Below, one piece after another: positions 50,901 to 62,177 of a stretch of 64,000 bases of DNA (the stretch's first letter is position 1; the number at the start of each line of letters is the position of its first letter). Where the stretch lies: contig BDSI01000022.1 in NCBI GenBank assembly GCA_003117195.1, forward strand, positions 645,553 to 709,552, in the 5' to 3' direction. The stretch comes from Eudorina sp. 2006-703-Eu-15 (lineage: Eukaryota > Chlorophyta > Chlorophyceae > Chlamydomonadales > Volvocaceae). The position numbers and the translations under genes are program-made. The notes under the pieces are model-generated. The model was not told the origin of the DNA. It ran no database searches and saw only the letters and a program-made list of their open reading frames with translations.

Positions 50901-53900
50901 TGGACTATCAGGTGGACGCAGTCCTGCGACGATTACGTTAGGCGGTGAGTACCCCCCTCGATGGGCGGTACAGTGTGGACTAAGTGGACTACGCCCCTCC
51001 TCATCAGAGGAGTGCTTCGGCGGTCTCCCGAATGGGGCGGGTTAGCGCCCCCGGCCAGCGTCGGCCCGGCAGATATGTAACGATACACACACATACGGTA
51101 CCGTCAATGGTAAGTAAATCGCAGGTTTTGGTAAGTATATTGACCTGGGCGGTTATGGGTGGGCTTCTTGTTAAACACACATATACACATACACACAATA
51201 ACACACACACACACAACACACACTCGTTTACCCAGATTTGCCCGTGCCCGACTGTCGTTCTCCGTATGCCGTACGACTCTTGCCGCCCTACTTGTGCCCC
51301 TCCCCTTTGCTGCCTTGGCATGCACGCTTTTCCCCTCGCACACATCATTACGTTATTCCGCATCGTTCCGGATCGTCTTCGACGGAGCTGGCTACACGGC
51401 GTTTTGCTTGCAGGTGAGTACATGGCGATAACAACGCGAGGATCGCACGCACGCACAGCATTGTGTTGTGCGTCTGCGTGGCCAAGGCAGCCGACCCGCA
51501 CAAGCTGGTAGTATTCCGCGACAATAGCGCCAAAAGCGCGCCAAATCGACAGCGTTCTTCCGACACCGCAGCCTTTGTTTATTATACGGGTCGGGCAATG
51601 GGTATATTATATGCGCATACGGGCAAACTATTGGGCGCCACTTGGCCCCTAGCATGTAAGGCACTCCTGTTCTGCCTGCTTAAATAACACACTCAACCGC
51701 GAGACAGCGGCCTATTCCACTGATGCCTCTCTGTTTATGTATTTTAGGGTAGGGAAATCGTGTTTCCGTATTGTTATGCCCACATGCATACGGGCATTTG
51801 CTGGGCGCGCCGTGCCGCTCGCCGTACCCCTCGCCGTACCCCTCGCCGTACCCCTCCTCGCATATCCCACACGTGGCCAGGACAGCCGAACGCGCACACA
51901 GACACACACACAGCTTTCGCGGCTCAGTTCTCTTTTACACACAGCTTTCTTAGTTTCCTTTTACTAAACCCACACTCACCCGCAAGGCAGTCGCTGTCGT
52001 CCGTGGCCATCTCCTCCAGCACCTGGGCACGGGGTTGCAATCGGTACGACACGCCGCCACCGGGGAGCGTCCCCGCCTGCAGTACAAGATTCGAATAGAT
52101 GCCGTACACCTACATGCAGCAGACAGGCCACCGGGGAAAATCTTCGTTCGGTACGGCACTTGAGCATGCCGTTGACGGTACGGCACTGCATGTCTCTTCC
52201 CTGGTGAAAATCGCCTCTGCCCCCCTCGCCTCCACCCCGACATCCAAGCCACCCTGTCTGGGCTGCCCAGACGCCCAAACCGGCCTCTGTCAATAATGAC
52301 AGCGAAGCCTCAAACCCCCAAGCCACCCTGCCCCGCCGCCCGGTTGCCGGCCGGCCGCCGTAGCCCCCACCTGCACGATGTTTGGGTGGCTGACGGAGGT
52401 CAACATGGCCAGCTCCGTCGCGCTCTGCAGCAGGGACCGCCGAGCGCGCAGCTGCTGACGAGCCGCCTCGGCCGCCAGCATCGCCCCCAGCCCGCCATCG
52501 CCGCCGTCACCGCTGCCTGGCGCCCACGCCGCCGCCGTCGCCGCCGCCGTCAGCGCCGCCGCAGCCCCAGCCTCCATGCCACGCTTACCCGTCCTAAGCG
52601 CGCTGCTGCTGCTCTGACGGCGCTGGTCTGCCGTCGCCGCCGAGCCTGCCGCCGTCGCTGCCCGGCCCGACGCGGCTGCGTCGTCGCATTGCGCGGGATC
52701 CTTGCTCGGCGCTGCGAACACGTCGACGAAATCTGACATGTCGAAGCTATCCGCCAGGTCAAGAAGTTTGACCGCCACCTCCAGTCCGCCCGCCATTTGA
52801 CCAAGGTAGACGGCGCCGCCGCCGCCCTGACCGAGCTTTGCCAACAGCCGCAGATCCACCACGTCAGCGGTGTCCGAGTCCAGTCCGCACGTCGCCGCCG
52901 CCGCCGCCGCCGTTGCGTCGTACATCCACGCGGCCGGCCCCGCGGAACCAGTTGCCGTACACGACGGTGTGGCGGCGGCGACGGCGGGGCCGGCGGGGCT
53001 ACCGACGCCGCCGCCGCCGCCGCGGCTGCTGGTGCCGGAGGGCAAGCCCGCCGCCGCCGCGGCGGCGATACTGTCCCGTACACTCGACACCAGCGCGCCA
53101 AGCTGCCGCCGGCTCCGCTCCGCCGCCTCTTCAGGCCCACAGATTGTCAGGACCGAAGTGGCGCACTGCACGGGCGCCAGCGCCGTGGCGGTGCCGTCGG
53201 TGCCCGTGAGTTCGAGCGCCAGGTACGGCGGCGACAGTGACAGCGGCAGCTGCGGCGCGCTTTCGCTGTGCGGAATGGTCGCGACATCGCCCGAGCGCGG
53301 GGGTAGCTCCGGTACGGCGGCAAAGGCGCCGGTGAAAGTCGCGGCGCGCGCCACCCTCGCGGCGGCGGCGGCGGCGGACGACGTGCCGTGCTCGTGTCCC
53401 GCGTCGCCATCCTGGTCCGTCGCCGTCGGCTGCGTGGTCCTCCGTACGGCACTGACACCAGAGGCGCCAGACTGTGCCGTACCGGCTCCCGCGGAGTATG
53501 GTAAATTATGGGAGCCGGAGCGAAGTCGTGATGGACCCGGGGGACACGGCGGCATGGCCGTCAGCTGCGAGACAGGCTCTGTACGGCTCATGGAGCGTTG
53601 TACGACACTAGCGCACGGCACCATACCCGAGTCCGTAAGCATGCGCGCGGATGACTGGCCAGAGGAAGGTTGGACCGTCTGCTGCTGCTGCTGCTGCGGC
53701 GGCGGCGGCGGCGGCGGGGGCGGCGGCGGGGGCGGCGCTTGTCCGGCATCTGGCGCGACGGCCGTCGACGAAAAGGTGTCCAGAAGGGAATGCGAGTCCA
53801 TGGCCGTCGCCGTCACCGTCAGGTCCTTTGTCCTCAGACCCTGGCAGGTCTGGTGCCTGCCGTGCCGTGTATGTACGACAGCAAAGGTCCCCGGTGTCCC

Positions 53901-56900
53901 CCTGCGCAGCGCGCTCAGCTCGGCGGCGAGCTCTGCGGTCACCTTGGGGGTCAGGGCTCGCAGGAGGACCTGCGGGGCGGCATCAACGGCAGACGTCCGG
54001 GACACGATGTGTAAGGTACATTGGCACCACATCGTACACCGTACTGTCGTATTGTCGTACCTTCACCCGCGATCCCGCCCACACCAGCTATCCATCCAGT
54101 ACCAAGTAACACGAGCCCTACTTTGTTGTACCCATTGAATATCCTCCCAACGTCCCAGATGGCGTATCGACGCATCCCAACCCTCCAGCACCCCAGGTTA
54201 TGATGTGTCAACGAATCCCAACCACCCAAGGCCCAACCACCCGACCACCCAACGAGGAAACCAGAGCGGTAAACCGACACGTCGCACACTCACCCTCTCC
54301 AGCAGCCTCTGGCAGCTGTCCCTGACCGCCTCCACCAGCTGTCCCGGCAGGCGGTGCGGGAAGCACACGTAGAAGGCCAGCGTCACCCCGTCGCCCGCGT
54401 CGCAACCGACCAGCGCCAGGGACTGCACGGCACCACCGCCGCCGCCGCCGCCCACGCCAACGCCGACCGCGCCGCCGGCGCCAGCCAGGCCGCTGCAGCT
54501 ACTGCCAGCGTCAGCGCCGCCGTACATCTTCCGTGCAGTCGCCATCCAGCCGCCACGCAGAGACCAGGAGGTGCCGCCGCCGCCGCCGGCCGCGGTTCCG
54601 TCATCCGTATCGAACAACGAACCCAGCAGGTGCGCATCGCCATTGGTGGGTGCCGTGGCGGCGGTGGTGGTGGCGGTGGCGGCGGTGGTGGCGGCGGCGG
54701 CGGCTGTGGCGGTCGACGCCCCCATCAAAAGGCAGATGTCCCTGGTGGGCTGGTTGATGTCCTGTGGTACGACATGCGAAGCACGGCGGGGTACGGCCCA
54801 ACCGCAGGTGTCTTCATCTCGCCCGATGCGGTGTTGCCACGCCTCCAGACGTCGGCCTGCCTCACCCGTCGGCCTGCCCTCCTGCCCTCCTCCCCTCCTG
54901 CTCTCCTCCCCGCCTGCCCTCCTCCCCGCCTGCCCTCCTCCCCTCCTCCCCTCCTGCCCTCCTCCCCTCCTCCCCTCATGCCTTCCTGAATCCCCCGCCG
55001 TGTTCCCCGGGGCCCCTACACGCCCCGTCGAAAGCACAACACACCCAGCAAACCCAAACCTCTAGACCCTCGCCTGCCCACCCACCTGCACCAGCCGCGT
55101 GCAGTCCCGCACCGCCAAGCCGCAGATGCGGGGCTGCTGCATCTGCAGCCGCAGCAGCAGGCTGTACGACAGCTGGAAGGGGCGCGCGACGATGGAGCCG
55201 CCCGCCGCCTCACAGGCGGCCGCCACGTGACCCGGTGGGCTCAGACGCACCCGCTGCGCCGATGCGCAGAGCCCGTCACCGCCGCCGCCACCACAACCGC
55301 CGGCGAGCGCGCTATGCTCGGTCGTGAAGGCGGCGGCGCCGCCGCCGCAGTTAAGGCCATCGCTACCCAACGTCGCAGCCGCTGCGGCTGTCTCAATAGC
55401 AGCAGCAGCGGCCTTCGTCCCCGTGGGGTTGCCACTCGGGGATTCCCTCCTCAGCAAACGCCTGCTTGCGCCCCTTCGGTCCCCCACCGTTCCTTGAGCG
55501 CCGTGCCCGCCGCCGGGTTCCCTGGAGTCGGCGGGTGCCGCCGGCGGTGCCGCGCAAATCACACCGGTCGTGGGTACGAACGTCATGTCCCGGGTGCGGG
55601 TGCGAAAACGGGTGCGGGTCGGGTACGAAAACGGGTGCGAGTACGAGAGCGCGTGCGAGGCTTCACACCGGCGGGGCCAGTGCGCTCGGGGGGTCCTGGT
55701 CTAAGGCCGTCCTGAGGATGGGCATGATTGTCGCAGTTGGCTGTTTGTGTGTGTGTGGGTGGGTGGGGGGGGTGACTGTCCGGAAGGATAAGACGCAGCC
55801 GGCAAAGAGAGGGCGGCACACAAGGCAGGAAACCCGCCGAAAACCCGATGCCCGCCGCGAAGGGGTGCGGAGCAGAACAAAACAAACCTTGTTTGTTTGT
55901 TTCGTCGCAGCGCCGACCCACATAAAGTCTCAGAAATGGCGTTAAAAAAGAGGGCGTGCGAGGAGAAGGTAACAAGTAGGGCTACTGCTACCGCACCACG
56001 CCCCAAATCCGTGCGCCGGTGTGGACACCTCTAGCTTCGTCCCCAAGGGCACCGGACAGCTCGACCGACCGCCGGCAGATGGAACGGCCATACGGCCTAG
56101 GCAGCACCGCCCACGCCGCCCAGGCAGCACCGACCCTGTTGTCTCACCCAGCGCTCTCTTGCTGCAGGCTCTGGCGAACCGCCGCCGACGGCTTCGCGGG
56201 TGCCACGACCGCGCCGCCGCTGACTACCGCCGGTACGGAGCTGTACGACTGCAGCAGCCGTATCCGAGACCGCTGGCTCGATTCGATGGTGGACGCCGTA
56301 CTTCGTCCCCCGACAATGTCGAGCAGGAACGCCGTCAACGCGTCCGTCTCTGGGACGAGCGCCGCGCGTACGGCGGGTTGCAGCAGGAATCTTTGTCGCA
56401 CATGGTACGACAGCACGTCGCACAACTCCCCCACGGTCTCCCGCAGGCTGGCGGCGGCGGCGATGTGCTGGAGGGAAGCTGCGAAGCGACGCAGCGACGG
56501 CAGCTCAGGTGTGAGGGAGAGTGAGATGACCATGCCCAGCTCGCGGAGCTGGGAGTCGCATCCGCGGAGGGGTCCCGGCCGGTTCTGGCCCGTTGCGGCG
56601 GCCCCGGCTGTGGCTTTCAGTGACGGCGCCGCGGGTCTGGACGCCAATGACGCGTGGCTCAAAGATGATGACATGCCGTGGGCGTCTGCGCACGGGTGTA
56701 CGACCAGCAGAGCTCCAAACACCTCAGATCCGCACACCAAGGGGACCAGGGCGCCGGCCTTGTGCCCCGCTTGGGCGCGGGTGTGCAGGGGTGTCGGCTG
56801 CTGGCGCTGCACGTAATGGCGCAAAGCACACAGCAAGCCGTCGACGTCGACGTCGACGCCGGCGGCCTTGGCTGTGGCCGCCGACGACGCTGAGGGGCTT

Positions 56901-57513
56901 CTGGAGCCATCGGATGTCGTACTGAGGATCCACCGGCCGTCGGCGGGTGCCGTCGCCACAGGCGAGTCTGAGTTGGCATCCAATGCGAGTTGGCCACAGC
57001 CGTTGGCGTCGTAGACGTAGAGGCTGCCAGAAGGAGAGGGGGAGGGGGACAGCTGCATTATATGCGTGCGTCCTCTTTGCAGAGCGAAGCCTGCAATCAA
57101 GCGCTGTGAGCAGTGCGGCAGCCTGGCAGTGGCAAAAAGCCGGCAAGTGTTACCTGACGCAGGAGGCGAAGAAGGCAGACGCAGCTTCAAGCTGCAGCTG
57201 CGTCCGCAAGATCCAGTCCCCGACATCTGAAATCTCGCTGACTTTCTGGAGCGCGTTTAGGAGCTTTGCAGGGGCAACGGGCGTTTTTTGCTCTGTTATG
57301 CCTGACTAATTCCTTTCAACGACCTGATTACCGCGAAATTTTGAGGTCACAACATACCTGAGCGGAGTTAGGCAAAAGCGTATGATATTCGCTGCTTCCA
57401 CGCGCTTGTGCGCAGCAGGAGTCCGAGCCGCTGGGCTCGTCCGCCACCACGAGCCCCCTGAGCCCGTGCTTGATTTCTCCAACCCCAAAGCAGCAACCTA
57501 ACTTTGCCAGCAT
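45000..57513 (-). CDS. Large TKL-like Ser/Thr protein kinase with N-terminal sensor-like region (13 exons)
   Basis: Exons 57513-57358, 57305-57154, 57074-56148, 55695-55086, 54761-54294, 53969-52371, 52109-51980, 49856-49621, 48650-48578, 47596-47299, 46876-46839, 45964-45796 and 45183-45000 join in phase to about 1,679 residues, stop TGA. The N-terminus MLAKLGCCFGVGE precedes LLNALQKVSEISDVGDWIL, and the first ~770 residues resemble GAF-like/kinase proteins common in volvocine algae (inference from general resemblance). Kinase motifs: AKLGQGGGGAVYLGQ, LEVAVKLLD (K about 1172), a ~100-residue Ala/Ser insert, HPNIVQVYGIYSN, MAYCDLGALS, IVHRDLKPGNILL (D1451), LADFGLAL (D1478), HMAPEALRGKGAH, AAVDIYSFGVVMLEAVTAG, and CWAQDPQRRPTAAQLV near the end. 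All key catalytic residues are present. The activation segment carries an extra Pro/Gly/Ala-rich insert. Exons 3-4 are the least certain. Ligand and substrate are unknown. Confidence 0.87.
45600..45733. repeat. 22-bp tandem repeat in the last intron of the large kinase
   Basis: Six nearly identical copies of a unit containing CCGCCATTGCCCCCTCACGG, within the intron 45795-45184. Confidence 0.95.
46039..46284. other. Organelle-like insert between duplicated GA-rich tracts (large-kinase intron)
   Basis: A ~245-bp segment of lower GC than its surroundings, with GGGTCGCTCCGCTCCTTCGG, GTTTGTTACTCC and GATAGCTGCTAGCTAAAGC. It sits between two copies of a GA-rich tract starting GAACGGGAGCAG (45969 and 46285), all inside the intron 46838-45965. 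Its texture is reminiscent of volvocine organelle intergenic DNA; that origin is inference. Confidence 0.4.
46285..46451. repeat. 15-bp (GGGGGAGGAGGAGCA)n and GGA/GGC tract
   Basis: Six copies of the 15-bp unit followed by GGCGGA and GGA runs, intronic in the large kinase. A shorter copy of the same tract lies at 45969-46038. Confidence 0.9.
48136..48500. repeat. Longest copy of the dispersed repeat family
   Basis: Contains in order the GGGCACTGCCATGCCCCTCG / GCACTCCTGCTCTGCCTG module, a CA run, the GTTGCTACCGGAGCTCTGGC...GTCATTTACTTCC module, and the terminal module CTTCTCGCGGCTCAGTTCTC + TTTTACACAC. Partial copies occur at 18.1, 26.5, 28.4 (inverted), 32.5 (inverted), 50.6, 51.6 and 51.9 kb. 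It lies in the intron 48577-47597 of the large kinase. Confidence 0.8.
48930..49032. repeat. 17-bp tandem repeat
   Basis: Six copies of CGGTCAGAGGGCGGAAG, within the intron 49620-48651 of the large kinase. Confidence 0.95.
50136..50230. repeat. 25-bp tandem repeat related to the dispersed family end
   Basis: Four copies of a unit containing GCTCAGTTCTCCGTCAACGC. The GGCTCAGTTCTC portion is shared with the terminal module of the dispersed repeat family. Intronic in the large kinase (49620-48651 and 51979-49857 are the flanking introns; this array lies in the latter). Confidence 0.9.
50557..50675. repeat. Dispersed repeat family, partial copy
   Basis: TTTACTTCCGTCGCCTACAT...CTGGACTTCGCTTCTCGCGG then CACTTCTCTTTTACACAC, in the same orientation as 48.4 kb. 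Here the TCGCTTCTCGCGGCTC part is duplicated. Confidence 0.8.
51590..51945. repeat. Dispersed repeat family, composite copy
   Basis: Holds GCGCATACGGGCAAAC, GGCACTCCTGTTCTGCCTG, a second ACATGCATACGGGCATTTGC start, a fourfold CGCCGTACCCCT run (51817-51855) and the terminal CGGCTCAGTTCTCTTTTACA. All are in the same orientation as 48.1-48.5 kb. Confidence 0.75.
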
Positions 57514-59481
57514 GCTACACGGTCGGCCCTGAAGCTTGAAACGCTCTATACCTCAGTTGTTGGGCTTCTGTAAAACAATAAGCCCCATGCTGTTTGTTAG
57601 TGTGTTCATATTGTAGAGATAAAAATAGAGATCTAGATACATATTCCAAACGTCAATTTTCTTTAACAAGTATAATAAGGCACCTTCGGTTGGTTTGTGC
57701 CGGCCGGAAAGATACGGCAGTGGTTTTCTGAAGGAAAGGACATAAGTTCATTCAGTAAACGCTTAACGTATCAAATATGATAACCTGTCTGTAAATTCTT
57801 GTTGAAAAAGAATGGGCTGCCTTTGTTGCGGTAAATGACGATTTTTGAATTCCTGGGTGTCAGCCAATTCGCGGTTGGACCTGCCATGCAAACGTTGTGC
57901 GTAGTCCTCCGATTGTGTACCAAGTAACGACAATGGGGAATGCAGGGAACTGCAGTTCACTTCAGAAGGGCAAATCATGATTACCCTTGGTTCAAGGACC
58001 CTGGGGCCATCATCTATTCGAATACGGTTCACGATTTGTAACAGTTTGGGTACCAAAATGCACTGAATCACAAACACGACACTGCATGCATGTTATCAAA
58101 CATACCATGAATTTTTAGAATATATGACCAGATTTTGTGTACCATACGAGTTGCAAATCTTGAGTCCAAGTTAGGAATAGAAAATGTTGGGTTTTCGTTG
58201 GGCCATGACTTACTCTGCAGGTATGCTGTCTGCGTCTCTGTACATGAACGGTTCGCATAGAGAAAAATCGCGACCTTGTCTTGCTGGCAATTTGATGGAC
58301 GTGATGTGGCGGATCGGCCAGTCCTACACCACTAGTACTTTACCAAACAGGCAGACACGCAGGCGACGGATAGACGACGGACGTTCCGTAGGTTGCGATG
58401 AAACATGCCGGCCGCTGTCAGGTCCAGGCCAGGTGCTGAGGTGGACGTGGTTGCTGACCTATGCACGCCTATGTACGGTGTCCAAGACGTCAAGCCAAGA
58501 GGTCCAAGAGGTCCAAGAGGTCCAAGAGGTCCAAGACTTCGAGCCTGGTCGAGCTGAATGCGCAAACCCGCGAGCCGCACATATTGACCGGTGACCCGCG
58601 CGACCCAGATGCGGCGATACGTTTGATGGCGGCGGCATGCTGTGGTACGAGATGGCAGAGGGCGTGCACATGCTACCTGCCTCCGCCGTTCCTCCGCTGC
58701 CATGGCTGTATTTGTATTGAAACGCGGTACGCAGGCCGGCGGGGGTGGGGGTTGTTTTCACTGCGGCAGCTCCACAGCTCGATCTGTTTCAAGGAATCAG
58801 TCCCGTCGCTGGGGACACCCGACGTGCGCAGGCAGGCGAACCGATCGGCCGCTCGCGTTGTAACGAAGAGTCAGCCCATACTGTCTCCGTCCGCCGTCCG
58901 CAGAATCCAGTTTGGCCTGAGGGTCCGAGAGAAAGGGCGTTGCTCCCGGATTGATTGCCCTGTAGCCACGTGGACAACCGTGTCCGCGTACAATCAAGGT
59001 TCGACCAAAATACTCATATCTCTCGGTGCGAGCAAGAGGGCTCTGCTGTAGACTCACTGCGCGCAACCTCGCCGTGCCCGATGGGCGGTGTGGGCAGGTG
59101 TGGGCGCAGTGTGCATCGTCAATCCCCCTGGCCCGTGGGCCTTGTAATCCTCTGACAGAAGCCTTGGTGCTCATCCGGTATGCGGCAAGGCGAGATCCCG
59201 GCGTGGGCTGACATTCTTTACGGGGTGACCTCGAAACCAATCCGGCTTTCATGCGAATCCTTTATTAGCAAAATGTTTTGCAGTACAGGTTACAATCTTA
59301 CTCAGCCTGTGCAGAGTAAGCGTAATCCTACAACGTACAACGCGCCAGGATGACTCGCACAGGCCGCATTAGTAAAGCTCGTATTCTCGAGATGTTTCTG
59401 ACATTATATAAATACAGTTCTAACTTAAGTGTATGTGTATCACTGCATCTTTACAGACATTTTCTATCCAAGCAAAGCGCC
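57514..59481. other. Divergent intergenic region, large kinase / reductase
   Basis: About 2 kb separating the start codons of the minus-strand kinase and the plus-strand reductase, AT-richer than the rest of the window. It has a small (CCAAGAGGT)n tract near 58.50 kb. No coding sequence is recognised, and it presumably carries both promoters. Confidence 0.6.
59405..59412 (+). promoter_or_regulatory. TATA box of the MDR-family reductase gene
   Basis: TATATAAA lies 70 bp upstream of the start codon, a position consistent with a core promoter and a short leader. Confidence 0.55.
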
Positions 59482-62127
59482 ATGGCTGTTCCCGAGACGC
59501 AGACCGCGGTTCAGGTAGGCGTCCTCGACCACAGTCACAGTAATTGCCTGTTTGGAGCGCAATGTTGACGAGCGTTATCGAGCCGCTGAAAACTGCTGAT
59601 CGCAGCAGGCTTTGCTTGCGTCTCGTGGGAACTTGTCGTCATGACGTTATGCTCGCGCCCTGGCATTTCTGTTACCCTGTAGCTATCCGCATTTGGTGCG
59701 GATAATATGTCCGTTGCCCAAGTGCCAGTCCCAAAGCCTGGCGCTGGAGAGGCTCTCGTGCGGATCACTTGCCGTCCAGTGAATCCGTCTGATGTGTTCT
59801 CCGTCATTGGGGTAAGTCGAACGTACACACCGCTAGCAGTGGACGATGTGATGTAACGCAATTCGATTCATCTCGCAGGTCTATCCCGGCTACAAGCCCA
59901 ACGGATTCCCGGCAGTTCCTGGCCTCGAAGGTGTGTGCCCCCAAGAAATTTATTTAAATGGTTCGTACTTGGATAATATATTTGTTCAAAACTGTAGGGT
60001 ATGCGGCTTTGTGCGGCTTCGGGCTGTCCTTGAGAACCCTTCCTTCACGCTTCCCCCCCAGGTGTGGGCGAGGTTGCTGCCTTGGGTCCGAACACCAGCG
60101 GCCGCCTGTCCGTGGGCCAGCGGGTGGTGGCCACCCATTGGCGTTGCGCGGTGGAGGGCCGCGGCACCTGGCAGCAGTACGTCACGGCGCCCGAGGAGGA
60201 CCTGGTGAGGGGGGAGGGGAAGGCGGTTGGGTGCTCTCCAGCGGTTTCTCTGCCTTGGTTGACATGCGCTTGCAGGCGGAGGGGTGCGGATGGAGGACAG
60301 GGCGCGTGGACGTACCTACAACGGCAAACGTCACATTGCTGATGCAGGGTCGCTCCATGCGAGGGTGTCACAAGCGACCGGGAGGGAGGGTTGTGCGGCA
60401 AGCGCGGAGGAAAGCTCCTATGCCGGCCTTTCCCCGGCGGCTTGCTCTCATCCCCTCGCTCGCTCCCGGTCGTCGTCACTTGTCTGCTCCCGGCTCTCTC
60501 CCCCCCTCGTGCCTCCCCCACAGTTTGCAAATGTCTACCAATTTCCTGTACACCCACTTGTCCGTCTTGCCCCTCAACCCCGCTCTCTTCGCGCGCAGGT
60601 GGTGGTGCCGTCCGACCTGCCCGATGAGGCGGCTTGCCAGGCGCTGATCAACCCGGTGCCCGTCATCGGCATGTTGCAGGAGCTGGCGGTGCCCAAGGGT
60701 GAGGGGGCGGGAGAGGGGGAGGAGGGAGGCGAGGGAGGAAGGTTGGGTCCGGTCAGGAGAGAGGGTGGATGAAAATACCTTGCCTTGGACCTGTTATCTC
60801 TGCTATCCTATGTTGACTGTATGATAAAGGAGGCCGCTGCATATCAGCTTTCAGAAGTAAAGCCTAATAGAAATCAAATGAAGACGGAAAGGTAAGAAGC
60901 CGGCGCACCCCGGGGAACTCCGCGTCTGGGCATCGAAGGGGCTGTCGTACTGCAATCACGTTCCGGATGCCGAGTCGGCAACCGTGTTCGTTCAGCGCCG
61001 AGGTCCAGACGGACTGCGCCGTCTGCCCCACCTTCCGCTGCCCCAGGCGAGTACGTGATTATCACCGCTGCGGGCTCGGCGCTGGGCCGCATGGCCATTC
61101 GCTACGCTAAGCACCTGGGCGTGGGGGTGGTGGCCACCTGCCGCCGGCCGGAGCAGGTGGAGGAGCTGAAGGCGGCGGGGTGAGTGCGGGGCCTCTCGAC
61201 GCAAGGTGCTGTGGTCATGAGCTGACACATAAGATACATTTCAAGGAAATCGGGTCAACACATATCGTTGGCCGCGAATTTATTCGTCTCAAGGAGAAAT
61301 GAGAGAAATGAGAGGAAAATTGACTGTCAGCGCATATCGTATTACATACGACCGATGCTCGGTTACCTCCCCCACACCCCCCTGCTTCCGTCGGGCTGCG
61401 CTAATGCTACTGTTGCTTAACATCACCGCAGCGCCGACGAGGCGGTGGTCCTGGGCGACTCTGGGGATGAGCTGACGAAACGGGTGATGGAGCTGACCGG
61501 CGGCAAGGGCGCGTGGGGCGCCCTGGACTCCATCGCCGGCTCCTCGCCTCTCAAGGTGGCCCCGGCGCTGCGGGTGGGCGGCTCGATCATCGTGTACGGC
61601 GCCATGAGCAACCCCAACATCGAGTGGAACGTCGGCCAGGGACTGTTCCGAGTTATCGCGCTCAAGGTGGGGGTGGATGGCTGGGTGATGCGGGTGGGTG
61701 GCTGGGTGGGTGTGTGAGTGGGTGTGTGAGTGGGGCTCGGTCGCTGTGTCCTTGGGTTCCCGGATTTCGACGGTTGGGAACTGGGGGCGATGTGGGTCGG
61801 AGGGGCGATGTGGGTCGGAGGGGCGATGTGGGTCGGAGGGGCGATGTGGGTCGGAGGGGCGATGTGGGTCGGAGGGGCGATGTGGGTCGGAGGGGCGATG
61901 TGGGTCGGAGGGGCGATGTGGGTCGGAGGGGCGATGTGGGTCGGAGGGGCGATGTGGGTCGGAGGGGCGATGTGGGTCGGAGGGGCGATGTGGGTCGGAG
62001 GGGCGATGTGGGTCGGAGGGGCGATGTGGGTCGGAGGGGCGATGTGGGTTGGGGGACACAGTCGGGTGCTAGGAGCGGCGGTGTTTGGCGTGATCGATGA
62101 AGGTGCAGATGGCTGAAGACTCATGTC

Positions 62128-62177
<50 letters not shown>

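Noticed and set aside
57125..57153. 31-nt intron between exons 2 and 3 of the large kinase
   Set aside because: Too short for splicing; an 79-nt intron ending at CAAAG (57075) keeps the reading frame and is preferred.
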